A DNA stretch of 64,000 bases from Lactobacillaceae bacterium UBA5807 (lineage in GTDB: Bacteria; Bacillota; Bacilli; Lactobacillales; Lactobacillaceae): NCBI GenBank assembly GCA_002418005.1, contig DIDF01000093.1:1-64000 (forward strand). The letters run 5' to 3'. This document shows, piece after piece, positions 34,543 to 43,553 of the stretch; position 1 is the first letter of the stretch, and every line of letters starts with the position of its first letter. Below the pieces are notes generated by a model. The model saw nothing but the letters and a program-made list of their open reading frames with translations, was not told the origin of the DNA and searched no databases. Both the position numbers and the translations under genes were made by a program.

Positions 34543-35981
34543 TTGGATAATTGGATTTTAAAACAGGCCCAGATAATTCCCAACCGGATCGCGGTCGAGG
34601 ATGGTAATAAAAAATTAACCTTTGCAGAACTGTTAGCTTCAGTTGAACAAATTTCTGGTCAATTAGCGGCAATTGGAGCTTTCAAGGGGCAGAGAATTGC
34701 GATTATGACTACCAACTGCATTTACGGTTATCAAATGGCTTTAGCCAGTCTGGGCAGCAATCAGACTATAGTTTGGATAAATTGGCGTTTAGCCGATGAT
34801 GAAATAAAGCGTCAGTTAGCGGATAGTAATCCTAGTATTTGTTTAGTTGACGATGTTCTTTGGCGAAAAAGTTTTGAAAATCATTCACAATTTTTGAAAT
34901 TCAGTGATGTTATAAAAACTGCTGCTAAACCCATTGAGTTAACAAATGAATTTGATTTTGATGATACTGCCAGCATTATGTATACTTCTGGGACCACTGG
35001 AAATCCAAAAGGGGTTTTGCAGACATTTCATAATCATTTTGCTTCAGCCATTTCTTCTGCTTTGAATTTAGGAATAAGTTCGCATGATGAATGGGTTTGT
35101 GCCGTCCCAATATTTCATATCAGTGGGTTTTCAATAATGTTACGCGGATTAATTTATGGGATGTGCGTGCGATTAGTCCCTAAATTTTACCCAATAGAAA
35201 TTGATCAAATTTTAAAATATGAACCGGTTACCACGATTTCTGTAGTTCCTTATATGCTAAAAAAGCTTCTTGATTTAAGGGATAAGGATTCGCAAGGTTA
35301 TAATTCTAAATTTCGTTGTTTGCTTTTGGGCGGCGGGGCAATTGATAAACAAACCTTGATTAGGTGCCAAAAATTCAATATGCCGGTTGTCCAATCCTAT
35401 GGGATGACCGAAACCTGTTCACAAATTATTGCTTTAAATTATAGTGATGCTGGTCAAAGAATCGGATCCGTGGGGAAACCGCTGTTTTTAACTCAACTTA
35501 AATTATCAAAAGTTAGTAATGAAATTTTAATTAAGACTCCAGCATTAACTCCAGGTTATTTAAATCGACCCCAAGCCCTGCAAAAGAAGAAAGATGCTGA
35601 TGGTTGGTACCATACCGGTGATATTGGTCACTTTGACAAAGATGGTTTTTGTTTATCGATGGCCGAATTGATGACATGATTATTTCAGGTGGCGAAAACA
35701 TCTTTCCCAGTGAAGTTGAATCGGTTTATGCAAACTTTCCCGGCCTTTCAAAAATTGCCGTTGTTGGCGAAGATGATTCTGATTGGGGACAAACTCCAGT
35801 TGCATTTGTTGTAAGTGAGCAACCTTTGTCTGAATCTGAATTGATTAGTTTTGGCAGGCAAAAATTGGCTCACTATGAAGTACCGAAAGCCTTTTATAGA
35901 GTAAAAGAATTACCAGTAAATGCAAGTGGCAAAATTAAACGGTATCAACTAAGAATTAAGTTAAAAAACAAGGAAAGGTAA
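34543..35981 (+). pseudogene. menE: o-succinylbenzoate-CoA ligase, split by a frameshift
   Basis: An AMP-forming acyl-CoA ligase of about 479 residues in two frames. The first (34543-35679) has the ANL P-loop SIMYTSGTTGNPKG, QSYGMTETCSQ and GWYHTGDIG, then runs out as GFCLSMAELMT-stop. The second resumes with FIDGRIDDMIISGGENIFPSEVE and ends ASGKIKRYQLR, with the catalytic Lys. At 35643-35651 the sequence has five T; six would give GFLFIDGR and restore a full MenE. TTG start behind AGAAGG. It is either a genuine frameshift, which would block menaquinone synthesis, or a base missed in a T-run. Confidence 0.87.
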
Positions 35982-36025
35982 CAGGCCATTAACTTGGCCG
36001 AGCAAAATAAGTGGTTATAATTAAG

Positions 36026-36050
36026 GCAATGTGTCAGCATTGCTTTTTAT
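36026..36050 (+). terminator. Intrinsic terminator after menE
   Basis: GCAATG (36026-36031) and CATTGC (36038-36043) form a short stem, followed by TTTTTATTTT. Confidence 0.65.
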
Positions 36051-36071
36051 TTTGGGTAGGTGATTTGATTT

Positions 36072-37217
36072 ATGGATAAACAAAATAAAATTAAGATTTT
36101 ACAGGATTTGATTCACATTCATTCGGTAAATGGAAATGAAGTGGAAGTTTCGAAGTATATTGGCAAACTTTTTGATAAATATGGCATCAAATACAAAATT
36201 GATGAATTTGGGGATAAGCGGGCTAACCTGGTTGCAGAAATTGGTCAAGGAAAAACTGACCAGGTTCTGGCATTTACCGGCCATCAAGATACTGTTGCAA
36301 TCGGCGATCAAAGTGAATGGACTCATGATCCGTTTTCTGGTGATATTGATGGTGATAAAATTTATGGTCGTGGTTCGGCAGATATGAAAATTGGGCTGGC
36401 TGCTCAAATCATTACCTTAATTGAGCTGACTGAAAATAAAACCGAGATTCCTGGTAAAATTCGGTTTATCGCCACTGCTGGTGAAGAATATGGAACTCCT
36501 GGAGCAAATCGTTTGAATGATCAAGGTATTGCTAAGGATATTTCGGCGATGGTTGTCGGCGAACCAACCAGCGGCAATATTGTTTACGCTCACTCAGGCA
36601 GTATGAATTACCAAATTAAGAGTAGCGGTAGGGCGTTTCACAGTTCAGCTCCTGAAAAAGGCATAAATGCGATTACCGGTTTGGTTCAATATATTAACGA
36701 TGAACCAAGGATTTTTGGTGATTTGCCAAAAGATCCATATTTGGGAGAAGTTAAACACAGTGTCACCGTTATTAAGGGTGGCGATCAGGTTAACATTATT
36801 CCAGAACACGCCGAGTTACTCGGAAATATTAGACCAACAATGGCATTTAACAATGACAAAGTGATTGAAACTATTCAAACAGAAGTCGAAAAAATTAATA
36901 AAGATACTGAATTTCATCTCGATTTTTCTTTAATTCATAACTTTAGACCAGTTGAAACTGATCCAAAAAATAAATTTGTGCAAATGGCGAAAAGTATCGC
37001 CGATGCTGAATTTAGTGATCGTCAGATTCAGTTAGTTACAATTAACGGAGCCACCGATGCCAGTGTCTTTGTTAAAGGAAACGCTAAGATGCCAATCATT
37101 ATTCTTGGTGCAGATGCCTGGGATAAGGCTCACCAAATTGACGAATATACGACGATTAAAAGCTTTACAAATATTGTTAATGTTTATGAAAGCCTTGCCA
37201 CAAAATTTTTTAAATAA
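36072..37217 (+). CDS. M20-family deacylase (ArgE/DapE-like)
   Basis: A 381-residue zinc hydrolase. Metal and catalytic motifs are FTGHQDTVAIGD (His, Asp), GRGSADMKIG (bridging Asp), TAGEEYGTPG (Glu-Glu), VVGEPTSG and the C-terminal KAHQIDEYT (His). The middle lid domain includes HSSAPEKGINAI. This is the ArgE/DapE family, which removes acyl groups from amino acids such as succinyl-diaminopimelate or acetylornithine; the exact substrate is undecided. GGTGATTTGATTT precedes the ATG. Single gene with terminator. Confidence 0.85.
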   Translation: MDKQNKIKILQDLIHIHSVNGNEVEVSKYIGKLFDKYGIKYKIDEFGDKRANLVAEIGQGKTDQVLAFTGHQDTVAIGDQSEWTHDPFSGDIDGDKIYGRGSADMKIGLAAQIITLIELTENKTEIPGKIRFIATAGEEYGTPGANRLNDQGIAKDISAMVVGEPTSGNIVYAHSGSMNYQIKSSGRAFHSSAPEKGINAITGLVQYINDEPRIFGDLPKDPYLGEVKHSVTVIKGGDQVNIIPEHAELLGNIRPTMAFNNDKVIETIQTEVEKINKDTEFHLDFSLIHNFRPVETDPKNKFVQMAKSIADAEFSDRQIQLVTINGATDASVFVKGNAKMPIIILGADAWDKAHQIDEYTTIKSFTNIVNVYESLATKFFK

Positions 37218-37222
37218 ATGAG

Positions 37223-37257
37223 AGTTGCCTAAGCTGTTATGGTTAGACAACTTTTTT
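37223..37257 (+). terminator. Intrinsic terminator
   Basis: AGTTG-CTAA and TTAG-CAACT pair with one mismatch, loop GCTGTTATGG, then a T run. Confidence 0.75.
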
Positions 37258-37361
37258 GTTAACTATACCTAAAAAGTAACTTTAACCTTTTACTAAATTT
37301 TTGTATACTAGAAGTGCATCGTAGGTTATTGACCAAGTTAAGAATTAATGAGGTGAAATAA

Positions 37362-37583
37362 ATGACCATAATTACAGTTGATAGAAAGAAAAAGCATCAG
37401 AGAATCAGGTTAGAAGATGGCACTGAGGGAATTGCCAAAAGAATCGAGAAGCATACTTTACTTTTTGAGTTTGAAAATGATCTGCACCCAGCTTTTCACT
37501 GTTCCAATCGGCTCAGAAATGGCGATGTCGTGACTGTTCCTTCAACGGAAGGCGAAGAACAATTTCAGCTGAATTTTGATTGA
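37362..37583 (+). CDS. Small hypothetical protein
   Basis: A 73-residue basic-then-acidic protein: MTIITVDRKKKHQRIRLEDG, then EGIAKRIEKHTLLFEFENDL and RNGDVVTVPSTEGEEQFQLNFD. No signal peptide, membrane helix or Cys. TGAGGTG precedes the ATG at good spacing and the codon use resembles the neighbours, which supports a real gene. I do not recognise the family; the beta-rich look suggests a small barrel. It is followed by an unusual hairpin and then a terminator. Confidence 0.6.
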   Translation: MTIITVDRKKKHQRIRLEDGTEGIAKRIEKHTLLFEFENDLHPAFHCSNRLRNGDVVTVPSTEGEEQFQLNFD

Positions 37584-37585
37584 TA

Positions 37586-37630
37586 ATTTTGTATCTGTTA
37601 CCAACTAAATGTTGGTGGTGTATACAAAAT
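37586..37630. repeat. Intergenic hairpin without T-run
   Basis: ATTTTGTAT (37586-37594) pairs with ATACAAAAT (37622-37630), and inside it ACCAAC pairs with GTTGGT, with an internal loop between. It follows the small hypothetical gene, and there is no T run after it. Confidence 0.5.
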
Positions 37631-37650
37631 CATGAGTTTTATGTGAATAA

Positions 37651-37686
37651 AATGGCGAGACAAATTACTTTGTCTCGCCATTTTTT
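37651..37686. terminator. Intrinsic terminator
   Basis: AATGGCGAGACAAA (37651-37664) and TTTGTCTCGCCATT (37669-37682) with a 4-base loop TTAC, then a T run. It terminates the small hypothetical gene and may also serve the converging pepI. Confidence 0.9.
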
Positions 37687-37782
37687 ATACCAAATATGTT
37701 TTATAGCAAAAGCGTGCGATGCTAGGCTGAACCCAAAAGACTGACGTGTTAAATTCAATGAGCAACCCGCTTTTTCCTCACC

Positions 37783-38691
37783 CTATTTATTAAATGTCCC
37801 ATTTTCGACTTCACGAATAAATGTTGCCAGATGATCATAATAAACATCTGGATTATCAACCATGTGATGATGACCGGCATTTGGCGTAGAAACAAATTTG
37901 GCGTTTGGAATCATTTCGGCCATGCGCTTACCAGTTGGAATTGGCATTGATTCGTGTTCACCAAAGGTTACTAATGTAGGCACTTTAATGTTCTTAAGTT
38001 GATCTGTAAAATGCCAATCAGCTAATTTGCCAGTGATGACAAATTCGTTGTCGCCTTGAAAGGCGTTATAAATATCAGTATTGGTTGTACTGATTAAGTG
38101 GTCCAGCTTTGAAGGCTGTCTGCGGTCAATATAGCCTTTATTTAGCTTATCAACATCCTTTTGATAACGATCATTGTCATAATCGTTCTTAGCTTCACAG
38201 TCTTTCATGAAAGCTAACTCATCGGCTGAGAATTCTTTTTCTCTGATTTGGTTCAAGTGGTCAGTATAGTCATCAATATCGTCAACCATCGAAGAAATAA
38301 TGGCACCCTTTAAATGCTGACCATATTTGACGGCATATTCTTGGACCATTAATCCACCCCAGGACTGGCCAATCAAGTAAAAGTTGTCTAATCCAAGCTT
38401 GTCACGGACTTCATCGATTTCGTCCAGGAAGTACTTATATGACAAAATGTATTTGTTTTTGGGATCAGAGAAATCTGGACTATCTGAATACCAAGAACCT
38501 AACTGATCATACATTGTAACTTGAACGTTTAGACCTTGTTTTTTCAGTTGTTGGGCAGCATCTTCCCAGTATTCGTGGTTACCGCCGGGGCCACCATGTA
38601 AAGCCAGTAGGTGAATATCACCTTCGCCTTGCGTATTTGTCCATAGGTGGTAGCCATTATCCAAAGTGATTATTTTTTTTCCAGTTTTCAT
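37783..38691 (-). CDS. pepI: Proline iminopeptidase
   Basis: A 302-residue alpha/beta hydrolase that removes N-terminal proline from peptides. It has the oxyanion HGGPGGNHEYWE, the nucleophile elbow LIGQSWGGLM (Ser near residue 110), TFGEHESMPIP and the C-terminal His in NAGHHHMVDNP. Phrases match lactobacillar PepI closely. No signal peptide; cytoplasmic. AAAGGATC precedes the ATG. It lies directly downstream of pepX on the same strand, so the two proline peptidases may work together on casein-type peptides imported by Opp. Confidence 0.92.
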   Translation of the reverse strand: MKTGKKIITLDNGYHLWTNTQGEGDIHLLALHGGPGGNHEYWEDAAQQLKKQGLNVQVTMYDQLGSWYSDSPDFSDPKNKYILSYKYFLDEIDEVRDKLGLDNFYLIGQSWGGLMVQEYAVKYGQHLKGAIISSMVDDIDDYTDHLNQIREKEFSADELAFMKDCEAKNDYDNDRYQKDVDKLNKGYIDRRQPSKLDHLISTTNTDIYNAFQGDNEFVITGKLADWHFTDQLKNIKVPTLVTFGEHESMPIPTGKRMAEMIPNAKFVSTPNAGHHHMVDNPDVYYDHLATFIREVENGTFNK

Positions 38692-38737
38692 TAGATCACG
38701 ATCCTTTCAACATCTTTAAAAAATATCATAGCACTTT

Positions 38738-41164
38738 TTATTTATGTGACGAATTTAAGAGCGGTAGGCTGACGTATGAATTATCCAAATCGAGTGAATA
38801 GGTAATGTCCTGATTTCCTCTAATGGTGAAGTCCATGTCAGTTGCAAACAACAAGATTCCAATTCGATGACCTTTTAATACCCTAAAGAATTCAGGCTGT
38901 AATTTGAATTCAACCTGGTATTTCTTACCTGGTTTAATTTCGTCTGATCGATAAGAATTTTCTCGATTCTGCAAATTAATGTGGCCGTCAGAGATTTTTT
39001 TGTACTGAGTGGCTTTCTTTTGGAAAGTGAATTCCTTGAGATCATCTTTTCGCCAATGGTAGCCGGTAATAATTTGTTGAGGAGAAAGAACAGTTGGAAC
39101 TTCGGTTAATCTTTTAGCTTTTCCGTAGTCCACGACAACGGCACTGAGTAACCCAACGTTTTGGCTGCTGGAAAGTTTCAAGTCGAAACTGATTTGACCG
39201 TCAATCACGATATCTTTTTTTAATGGTTTGCTCAAAAGGCGAATGCAGCGTTCATCGAGTTTTGTCGAGCTGCCGTCAAATTTGTACAGCTGTTTTCGCC
39301 AGCTTTTAGTATTTTTAATGTATTTATCAAAGAGCTTCTTGGGCAGCTTGTCATTAAAACTGGAGTTTCCTTGAATGTTTTTCAACCATTTATCAGAAAG
39401 GCTGACTTTTTTTATCTTGGCATCATCACCCCAGTCTTTGTACGGAGTCCAAGTATCTTCTTTGGTATTGTCCTGAACGATTACTTCTGGAAGTAAAGCG
39501 TTGGCATTATTTTCATAACCAAGAAGTTTATTGGTTAACCAAAGATTGACAATGTCAGAGTAATCAACTGATCTAAAATTGTTGAGATATTCATGCTGAC
39601 CCTGATGCAAAATGATTTTTTGAGTGATTGGGCGTTTTTTGAGTTCTTCACGTAGATTAAACACGTTACTTAACTTAACGTTCCAGTCATTTAATCCATG
39701 AACCAACAGCATGTCGATTTTGGTATTGTCATGTTTCATCAAATTTCTGGCGTCCCAGAACTGATCGTAGCTGCCGCTCTTGCGGTTCTGAGCTTTTGTA
39801 AGCTTTTTAAGTTCCTTATCCCATTCAGGTTGAATTTTATGAAAATCTCCAGCTTGCTGCATTCTACTAAAACAAAGAGCAGCCAAAACATCGGTGTCTT
39901 CCCCTTGAAAGCCTCCGGGGGCAATCGTTAAGCCATTTTCTCGATAGTAGTCGTACCAGTTTGAGATTCCAGCTTCAACCACAGCAGTTTTTAATCCGGC
40001 AACTCCGGTCATTGCGGCAGCAGTAGAGTTAGTGCCCAGATATGATCGGCCGGTCATACCGATATTTTTGTTTGACCACCAAGCTTTTATTGCAATATTG
40101 TCGGTATGATTGGTAAAAGCGGTGCGATCGCCGTGGAGCCACTCAATGACCGAAGTGACTGCTTTGGTTTCGTGCCAATCACCAGTGGTTCGGACACCAT
40201 CAGATCCACTGGTACCGATCCCGGCGGAATAAACAACGGCAAAGCCACGAGCTAACAAAAAGTCGTTCAAAGCATAGGTCCAAGTCTTGGCGAAAGATTC
40301 TTCGGCTACGTCAGTTGTTCCCTTAACCTTTCGGTCTGTGGGTAGCTTTTCATCAGGAGCTTCCACACTAATATCTTTATATTTTAACTTATTGGGCTTT
40401 TTATGAGCCAGTGGTTCATTTACGTCGTGAGTTAGCTGCTCGCCGAGTTTGTCGTTAGTTCCCTGATCATAAGGGCTGGCAGTATAAACCACGGGAACTT
40501 TTAGACCTGAGTTGGTTTCGCTCGGTCGGATAACTTCGGCTTTGATTAAATCCAGTTTGCCATCGTGGTCGCTGTCTTCGGAAGATTCAACGTAAACAAC
40601 CTCGCGAATTAACTTATCTGTATCAAAGACTGCTTGGGATTTGCCATTGAACAAAAGTGGCTTTGGAATATTTTTAAATTGATGGTAATAACCTTGGCCA
40701 GCTAGATAATCAATTAGCAGCTGACCATTTTTAGTTCTGGTATTTAATAGCAAATACCAAGCTTGGATTAATTGATCTTTTGTAACATCCTGTTTATCGA
40801 TATCAGCGGTTGGTAATCCTAATTTTTCCATTGTTTCAACTGGTTTGTCCAGATCAAAGTCCAAACTGACTTGAAATTGGAGGAGCTGCAAAGCAACGTT
40901 ATAAAATGCATTTTTGGATAATGAACTTGCACTAGAAGTATAGTCAGGCAAAGGCAGCTTTTTTGTAGCCATTAGGTCTCCAAGCTTTTCCTCGCGGACT
41001 TGTAAACTTTGGCTTTCCAGGAAAAATTTTAAAAGCAGTTGTTTAAATAAAGTTAGCGGTTCAGCAATTTTTTCTGACCGCGGATCCAAAAAACGGATAT
41101 CCGCTAATTCCTTCTTTATTTGGGGTAAATCGGTGGGCACATAAGCAAATTGATTTATTTTCAA
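38738..41164 (-). CDS. pepX: X-prolyl dipeptidyl aminopeptidase
   Basis: An 808-residue serine peptidase that releases X-Pro dipeptides. The N-terminal helical domain is followed by the catalytic domain with GMTGRSYLGTNS (nucleophile Ser near residue 370), VHGLNDWNVKLSN (Asp) and HQGQHEYL (His), then a C-terminal jelly-roll domain. The length matches lactobacillar PepX. The start is set at TTG (41164), because AGGAGG lies 9 bases upstream and the N-terminus then reads MKINQFAYV as in the family; an upstream ATG in frame would add 11 atypical residues. Confidence 0.93.
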   Translation of the reverse strand: MKINQFAYVPTDLPQIKKELADIRFLDPRSEKIAEPLTLFKQLLLKFFLESQSLQVREEKLGDLMATKKLPLPDYTSSASSLSKNAFYNVALQLLQFQVSLDFDLDKPVETMEKLGLPTADIDKQDVTKDQLIQAWYLLLNTRTKNGQLLIDYLAGQGYYHQFKNIPKPLLFNGKSQAVFDTDKLIREVVYVESSEDSDHDGKLDLIKAEVIRPSETNSGLKVPVVYTASPYDQGTNDKLGEQLTHDVNEPLAHKKPNKLKYKDISVEAPDEKLPTDRKVKGTTDVAEESFAKTWTYALNDFLLARGFAVVYSAGIGTSGSDGVRTTGDWHETKAVTSVIEWLHGDRTAFTNHTDNIAIKAWWSNKNIGMTGRSYLGTNSTAAAMTGVAGLKTAVVEAGISNWYDYYRENGLTIAPGGFQGEDTDVLAALCFSRMQQAGDFHKIQPEWDKELKKLTKAQNRKSGSYDQFWDARNLMKHDNTKIDMLLVHGLNDWNVKLSNVFNLREELKKRPITQKIILHQGQHEYLNNFRSVDYSDIVNLWLTNKLLGYENNANALLPEVIVQDNTKEDTWTPYKDWGDDAKIKKVSLSDKWLKNIQGNSSFNDKLPKKLFDKYIKNTKSWRKQLYKFDGSSTKLDERCIRLLSKPLKKDIVIDGQISFDLKLSSSQNVGLLSAVVVDYGKAKRLTEVPTVLSPQQIITGYHWRKDDLKEFTFQKKATQYKKISDGHINLQNRENSYRSDEIKPGKKYQVEFKLQPEFFRVLKGHRIGILLFATDMDFTIRGNQDITYSLDLDNSYVSLPLLNSSHK

Positions 41165-41281
41165 AACGTAAGCCTCCTGGGTTTGTTTTAAACGCATTAT
41201 ACAATACTTATCTAACCTTAATCACACTCATTATTATGCTAAGATAAGGTAATTAATTTAAATCAATGGAGGTGATAAGCT

Positions 41282-42457
41282 ATGGGATTTATTGGCGAAA
41301 TTGCCCTGATTTTAATCTCAGCCTTGTTAGCAGCAACAATTAGCGTGAGAATTGGCTTACCTGCTGTTATTGGCGAGCTACTTGCAGGAGTTATCCTTGG
41401 ACCGGGTGTCTTAAATTTAGTGACAAACAGCCAGTTGCTTTCAGCTGGATCAGAACTGGGAGTGATCTTATTGATGTTTATCGCCGGGGTTGAAAGTGAT
41501 TTGACGCTTTTAAAGAAATACATAAAACCTTCGCTTTTAGTTGCCAGTATTGGGGTGATTTTCCCCATGATTGCATTTTATGGATATGGATTATATATGA
41601 ACCAGGGATTTGAACGGGCGATTTTTTGGGGAGTTATTTTTTCTGCAACATCGGTATCAATTAGTGTTGAAGTGTTACGCGAATTTAAAAAATTGAACAC
41701 TAAAGAAGGGGCAACTGTCCTTGGAGCTGCCGTGGCGGATGATATTATGGCCGTTTTGCTTTTGAGTATTTTTATTAGTTCCTTTGGAGTTTCTAAAGAA
41801 GAACCGCTGCCTTTATGGTTGAGTACACTGCTACAGGTTTTGTTTTTTGTCGGCATCTATGTCTTCACTAAGTGGATAATTCCATTTTTGATGGATCTAG
41901 CGCAAAGGCAGCCGGTGAGTCATTCAGTGGCAATTTCATCAATGTTTTTATGCTTGATTATGGCTTTTCTTGCCGATATTGTTGGGCTAAGTTCAGTTGT
42001 CGGGGCTTTTTTTGCTGGCGTGGCGGTTGCCCAAACCAAATATAAAGATTCTGTCGCCTCAAGTATTAGTTCTGTTGGTTACACTTTCTTCATTCCAATC
42101 TTTTTTATTTCAATCGGCTTGGAAATGAAATTTGATGGTTTTCTAAATAATATCGGTTTTATAATAATAATGACTGTGTTGGCCATTTTAACTAAGCTGA
42201 TTGGCTGTGGCCTGGGAGCAAAATTTTCCGGTATGAATTTTTCTAGTTCACTTATGATCGGCTCAGGAATGGTTTCTCGGGGAGAAATGGCGTTGATAAT
42301 TGCTCAATTGGGATTGTCGGCGAAATTGATTGCTGAAAATGTTTATTCGGAAATTATTGTCGTCATCGTTTTAACGACTATCGTTGCTCCTTTTATGTTG
42401 AAATTTTCGATTGCAAGAATTGATGATGGGAAGGATGAAGTTAAGAATGATAACTGA
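41282..42457 (+). CDS. Cation:proton antiporter (CPA2/NapA-like)
   Basis: A 391-residue membrane protein with about 12 helices. Landmarks are LPAVIGELLAGVILGPGVL, SAGSELGVILLMFIAGVESDL and VLGAAVADDIMAVLLL with the paired Asp of the ion-binding site, which mark the Kef/NapA-type CPA2 family. No C-terminal TrkA-N regulatory domain is present. It probably exchanges Na+ or K+ for protons. GGAGGTGATAAGC precedes the ATG. Its end overlaps the Nudix gene start by 11 bases, so they form an operon with the guanylate-kinase-like gene. Confidence 0.88.
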   Translation: MGFIGEIALILISALLAATISVRIGLPAVIGELLAGVILGPGVLNLVTNSQLLSAGSELGVILLMFIAGVESDLTLLKKYIKPSLLVASIGVIFPMIAFYGYGLYMNQGFERAIFWGVIFSATSVSISVEVLREFKKLNTKEGATVLGAAVADDIMAVLLLSIFISSFGVSKEEPLPLWLSTLLQVLFFVGIYVFTKWIIPFLMDLAQRQPVSHSVAISSMFLCLIMAFLADIVGLSSVVGAFFAGVAVAQTKYKDSVASSISSVGYTFFIPIFFISIGLEMKFDGFLNNIGFIIIMTVLAILTKLIGCGLGAKFSGMNFSSSLMIGSGMVSRGEMALIIAQLGLSAKLIAENVYSEIIVVIVLTTIVAPFMLKFSIARIDDGKDEVKNDN

Positions 42458-42875
42458 ATATGCTAGTGGGGCCGCTGTTTACCAGGTAAAGAATGGTAAA
42501 ATTTTATATTTGTTGCTTAAAAGTGCCACTTCAGATTTTTGGGGGCTGCCAAAAGGCCACGTTGAAAAAGGTGAAAACCTTGTCCAAACGGCGGTTAGAG
42601 AAATCCGTGAGGAAACAAGCCTAGACGCCACCATTGATACTGGTTTTAAAGAAGTTGTCGAATATGATATGAAAAATGGTCACCATAAGAACATTACATT
42701 TTTTGTTAGCAAGGTTGCCCCTGATGTCAAAGTTACTCGGCAAGTAGAAGAAATCAGTGACTTTGACTGGTTTGACTACAATGCAGCCAGAAAAGAGTTA
42801 ACTTATGACAACCTGCGTGAATTACTTGATCATGCTGACAAATATATCAGAGGAAAAGAGCATATTGAGGGGTAA
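42447..42875 (+). CDS. Nudix hydrolase (Ap4A-hydrolase-like)
   Basis: A 142-residue Nudix enzyme. The Nudix box is complete: GHVEKGENLVQTAVREIREET. The start MITEYASGAAVYQV resembles bis(5'-nucleosyl)-tetraphosphatases, which typically open with an S/AGAVVY phrase. ATG at 42447 is preferred for spacing from GGGAAGG (12 bases); an ATG at 42435 would add four residues. It overlaps the antiporter gene and is 5 bases ahead of the guanylate-kinase-like gene, indicating co-translation. Confidence 0.85.
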   Translation: MITEYASGAAVYQVKNGKILYLLLKSATSDFWGLPKGHVEKGENLVQTAVREIREETSLDATIDTGFKEVVEYDMKNGHHKNITFFVSKVAPDVKVTRQVEEISDFDWFDYNAARKELTYDNLRELLDHADKYIRGKEHIEG

Positions 42876-42880
42876 TTAAA

Positions 42881-43438
42881 TTGGTAGAAAATCGGGTGTT
42901 TGTAATTACTGGAGCCGCCGGAAGTGGCAAAACAACTGTCAGAGACTATTTACATGACAATTTTAATATGACGACGATTATCACCCACACAACCAGAAAA
43001 CCCAGGGATAATGAGGTCGACGGCATCGATTATTACTTTGAAACGCCGCAATCTTTTTTGCAAAATCATTACTTAGAGACTGTGAAGTATGCTGGCAATC
43101 TTTACGGTTCTTCTTTTGAAGGCCTTCAGCGGGCTTGGGAAAAAACACCATTTGCGACGATTGTTTTAGACACTGCTGGAGCAATTACCTATAAGCAAAA
43201 ATTGGCTGACAAAGCAGTAGTTATCTTTCTCAAAGTAGGTGACAAGCACAAACTCTTAAACCGAATGGAAAAGCGTGGAGATAAAGAATCAATTATCGCC
43301 CAGCGAATTCATAGCAAGGAATATCAAAGAGATTTAACTCTTCCTAAAGGATTGCAGGGTAAGGCTCAAGTTGTTATTAATGATCAATGGGGAAAAACCA
43401 TTGAAGAAATTGAAGCAATTATTAACAAGTATGAATAA
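42881..43438 (+). CDS. Guanylate kinase-like P-loop protein
   Basis: A 185-residue protein. The P-loop is ITGAAGSGKTTVRDYL, and HTTRKPRDNEVDGIDYYFETPQSF is the GMP-binding segment of guanylate kinases; YAGNLYGSSFEGLQRAW and VLDTAGA follow. True Gmk has GPSGVGKGT and IDVQGA, so this is a diverged paralogue, not clearly the housekeeping enzyme. It starts with TTG behind GAGGGGTAATT. It lies in one operon with the antiporter and Nudix genes. Substrate is unknown. Confidence 0.8.
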   Translation: MVENRVFVITGAAGSGKTTVRDYLHDNFNMTTIITHTTRKPRDNEVDGIDYYFETPQSFLQNHYLETVKYAGNLYGSSFEGLQRAWEKTPFATIVLDTAGAITYKQKLADKAVVIFLKVGDKHKLLNRMEKRGDKESIIAQRIHSKEYQRDLTLPKGLQGKAQVVINDQWGKTIEEIEAIINKYE

Positions 43439-43476
43439 CCTTGTTTAATTCGATTGATTGTTCTAGGGCTAAATTT

Positions 43477-43491
43477 ATGTTATTATTCTAA
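43477..43491. promoter_or_regulatory. Possible Fur/PerR-type box
   Basis: ATGTTATTATTCTAA has the right half of a Per-box (ATTCTAA) complete and the left half partly. It lies about 60 bases before the Fur-family gene, where such regulators often bind their own promoter. Next to it, GTAATTACGATTTA (43497-43510) resembles half of a Zur site, so the class is undecided. Confidence 0.3.
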
Positions 43492-43553
43492 AAAGTAGTA
43501 ATTACGATTTAAGAACTTTAAGGCCGTCTTTTTAGAGTGGGAGCTGATTTTAA

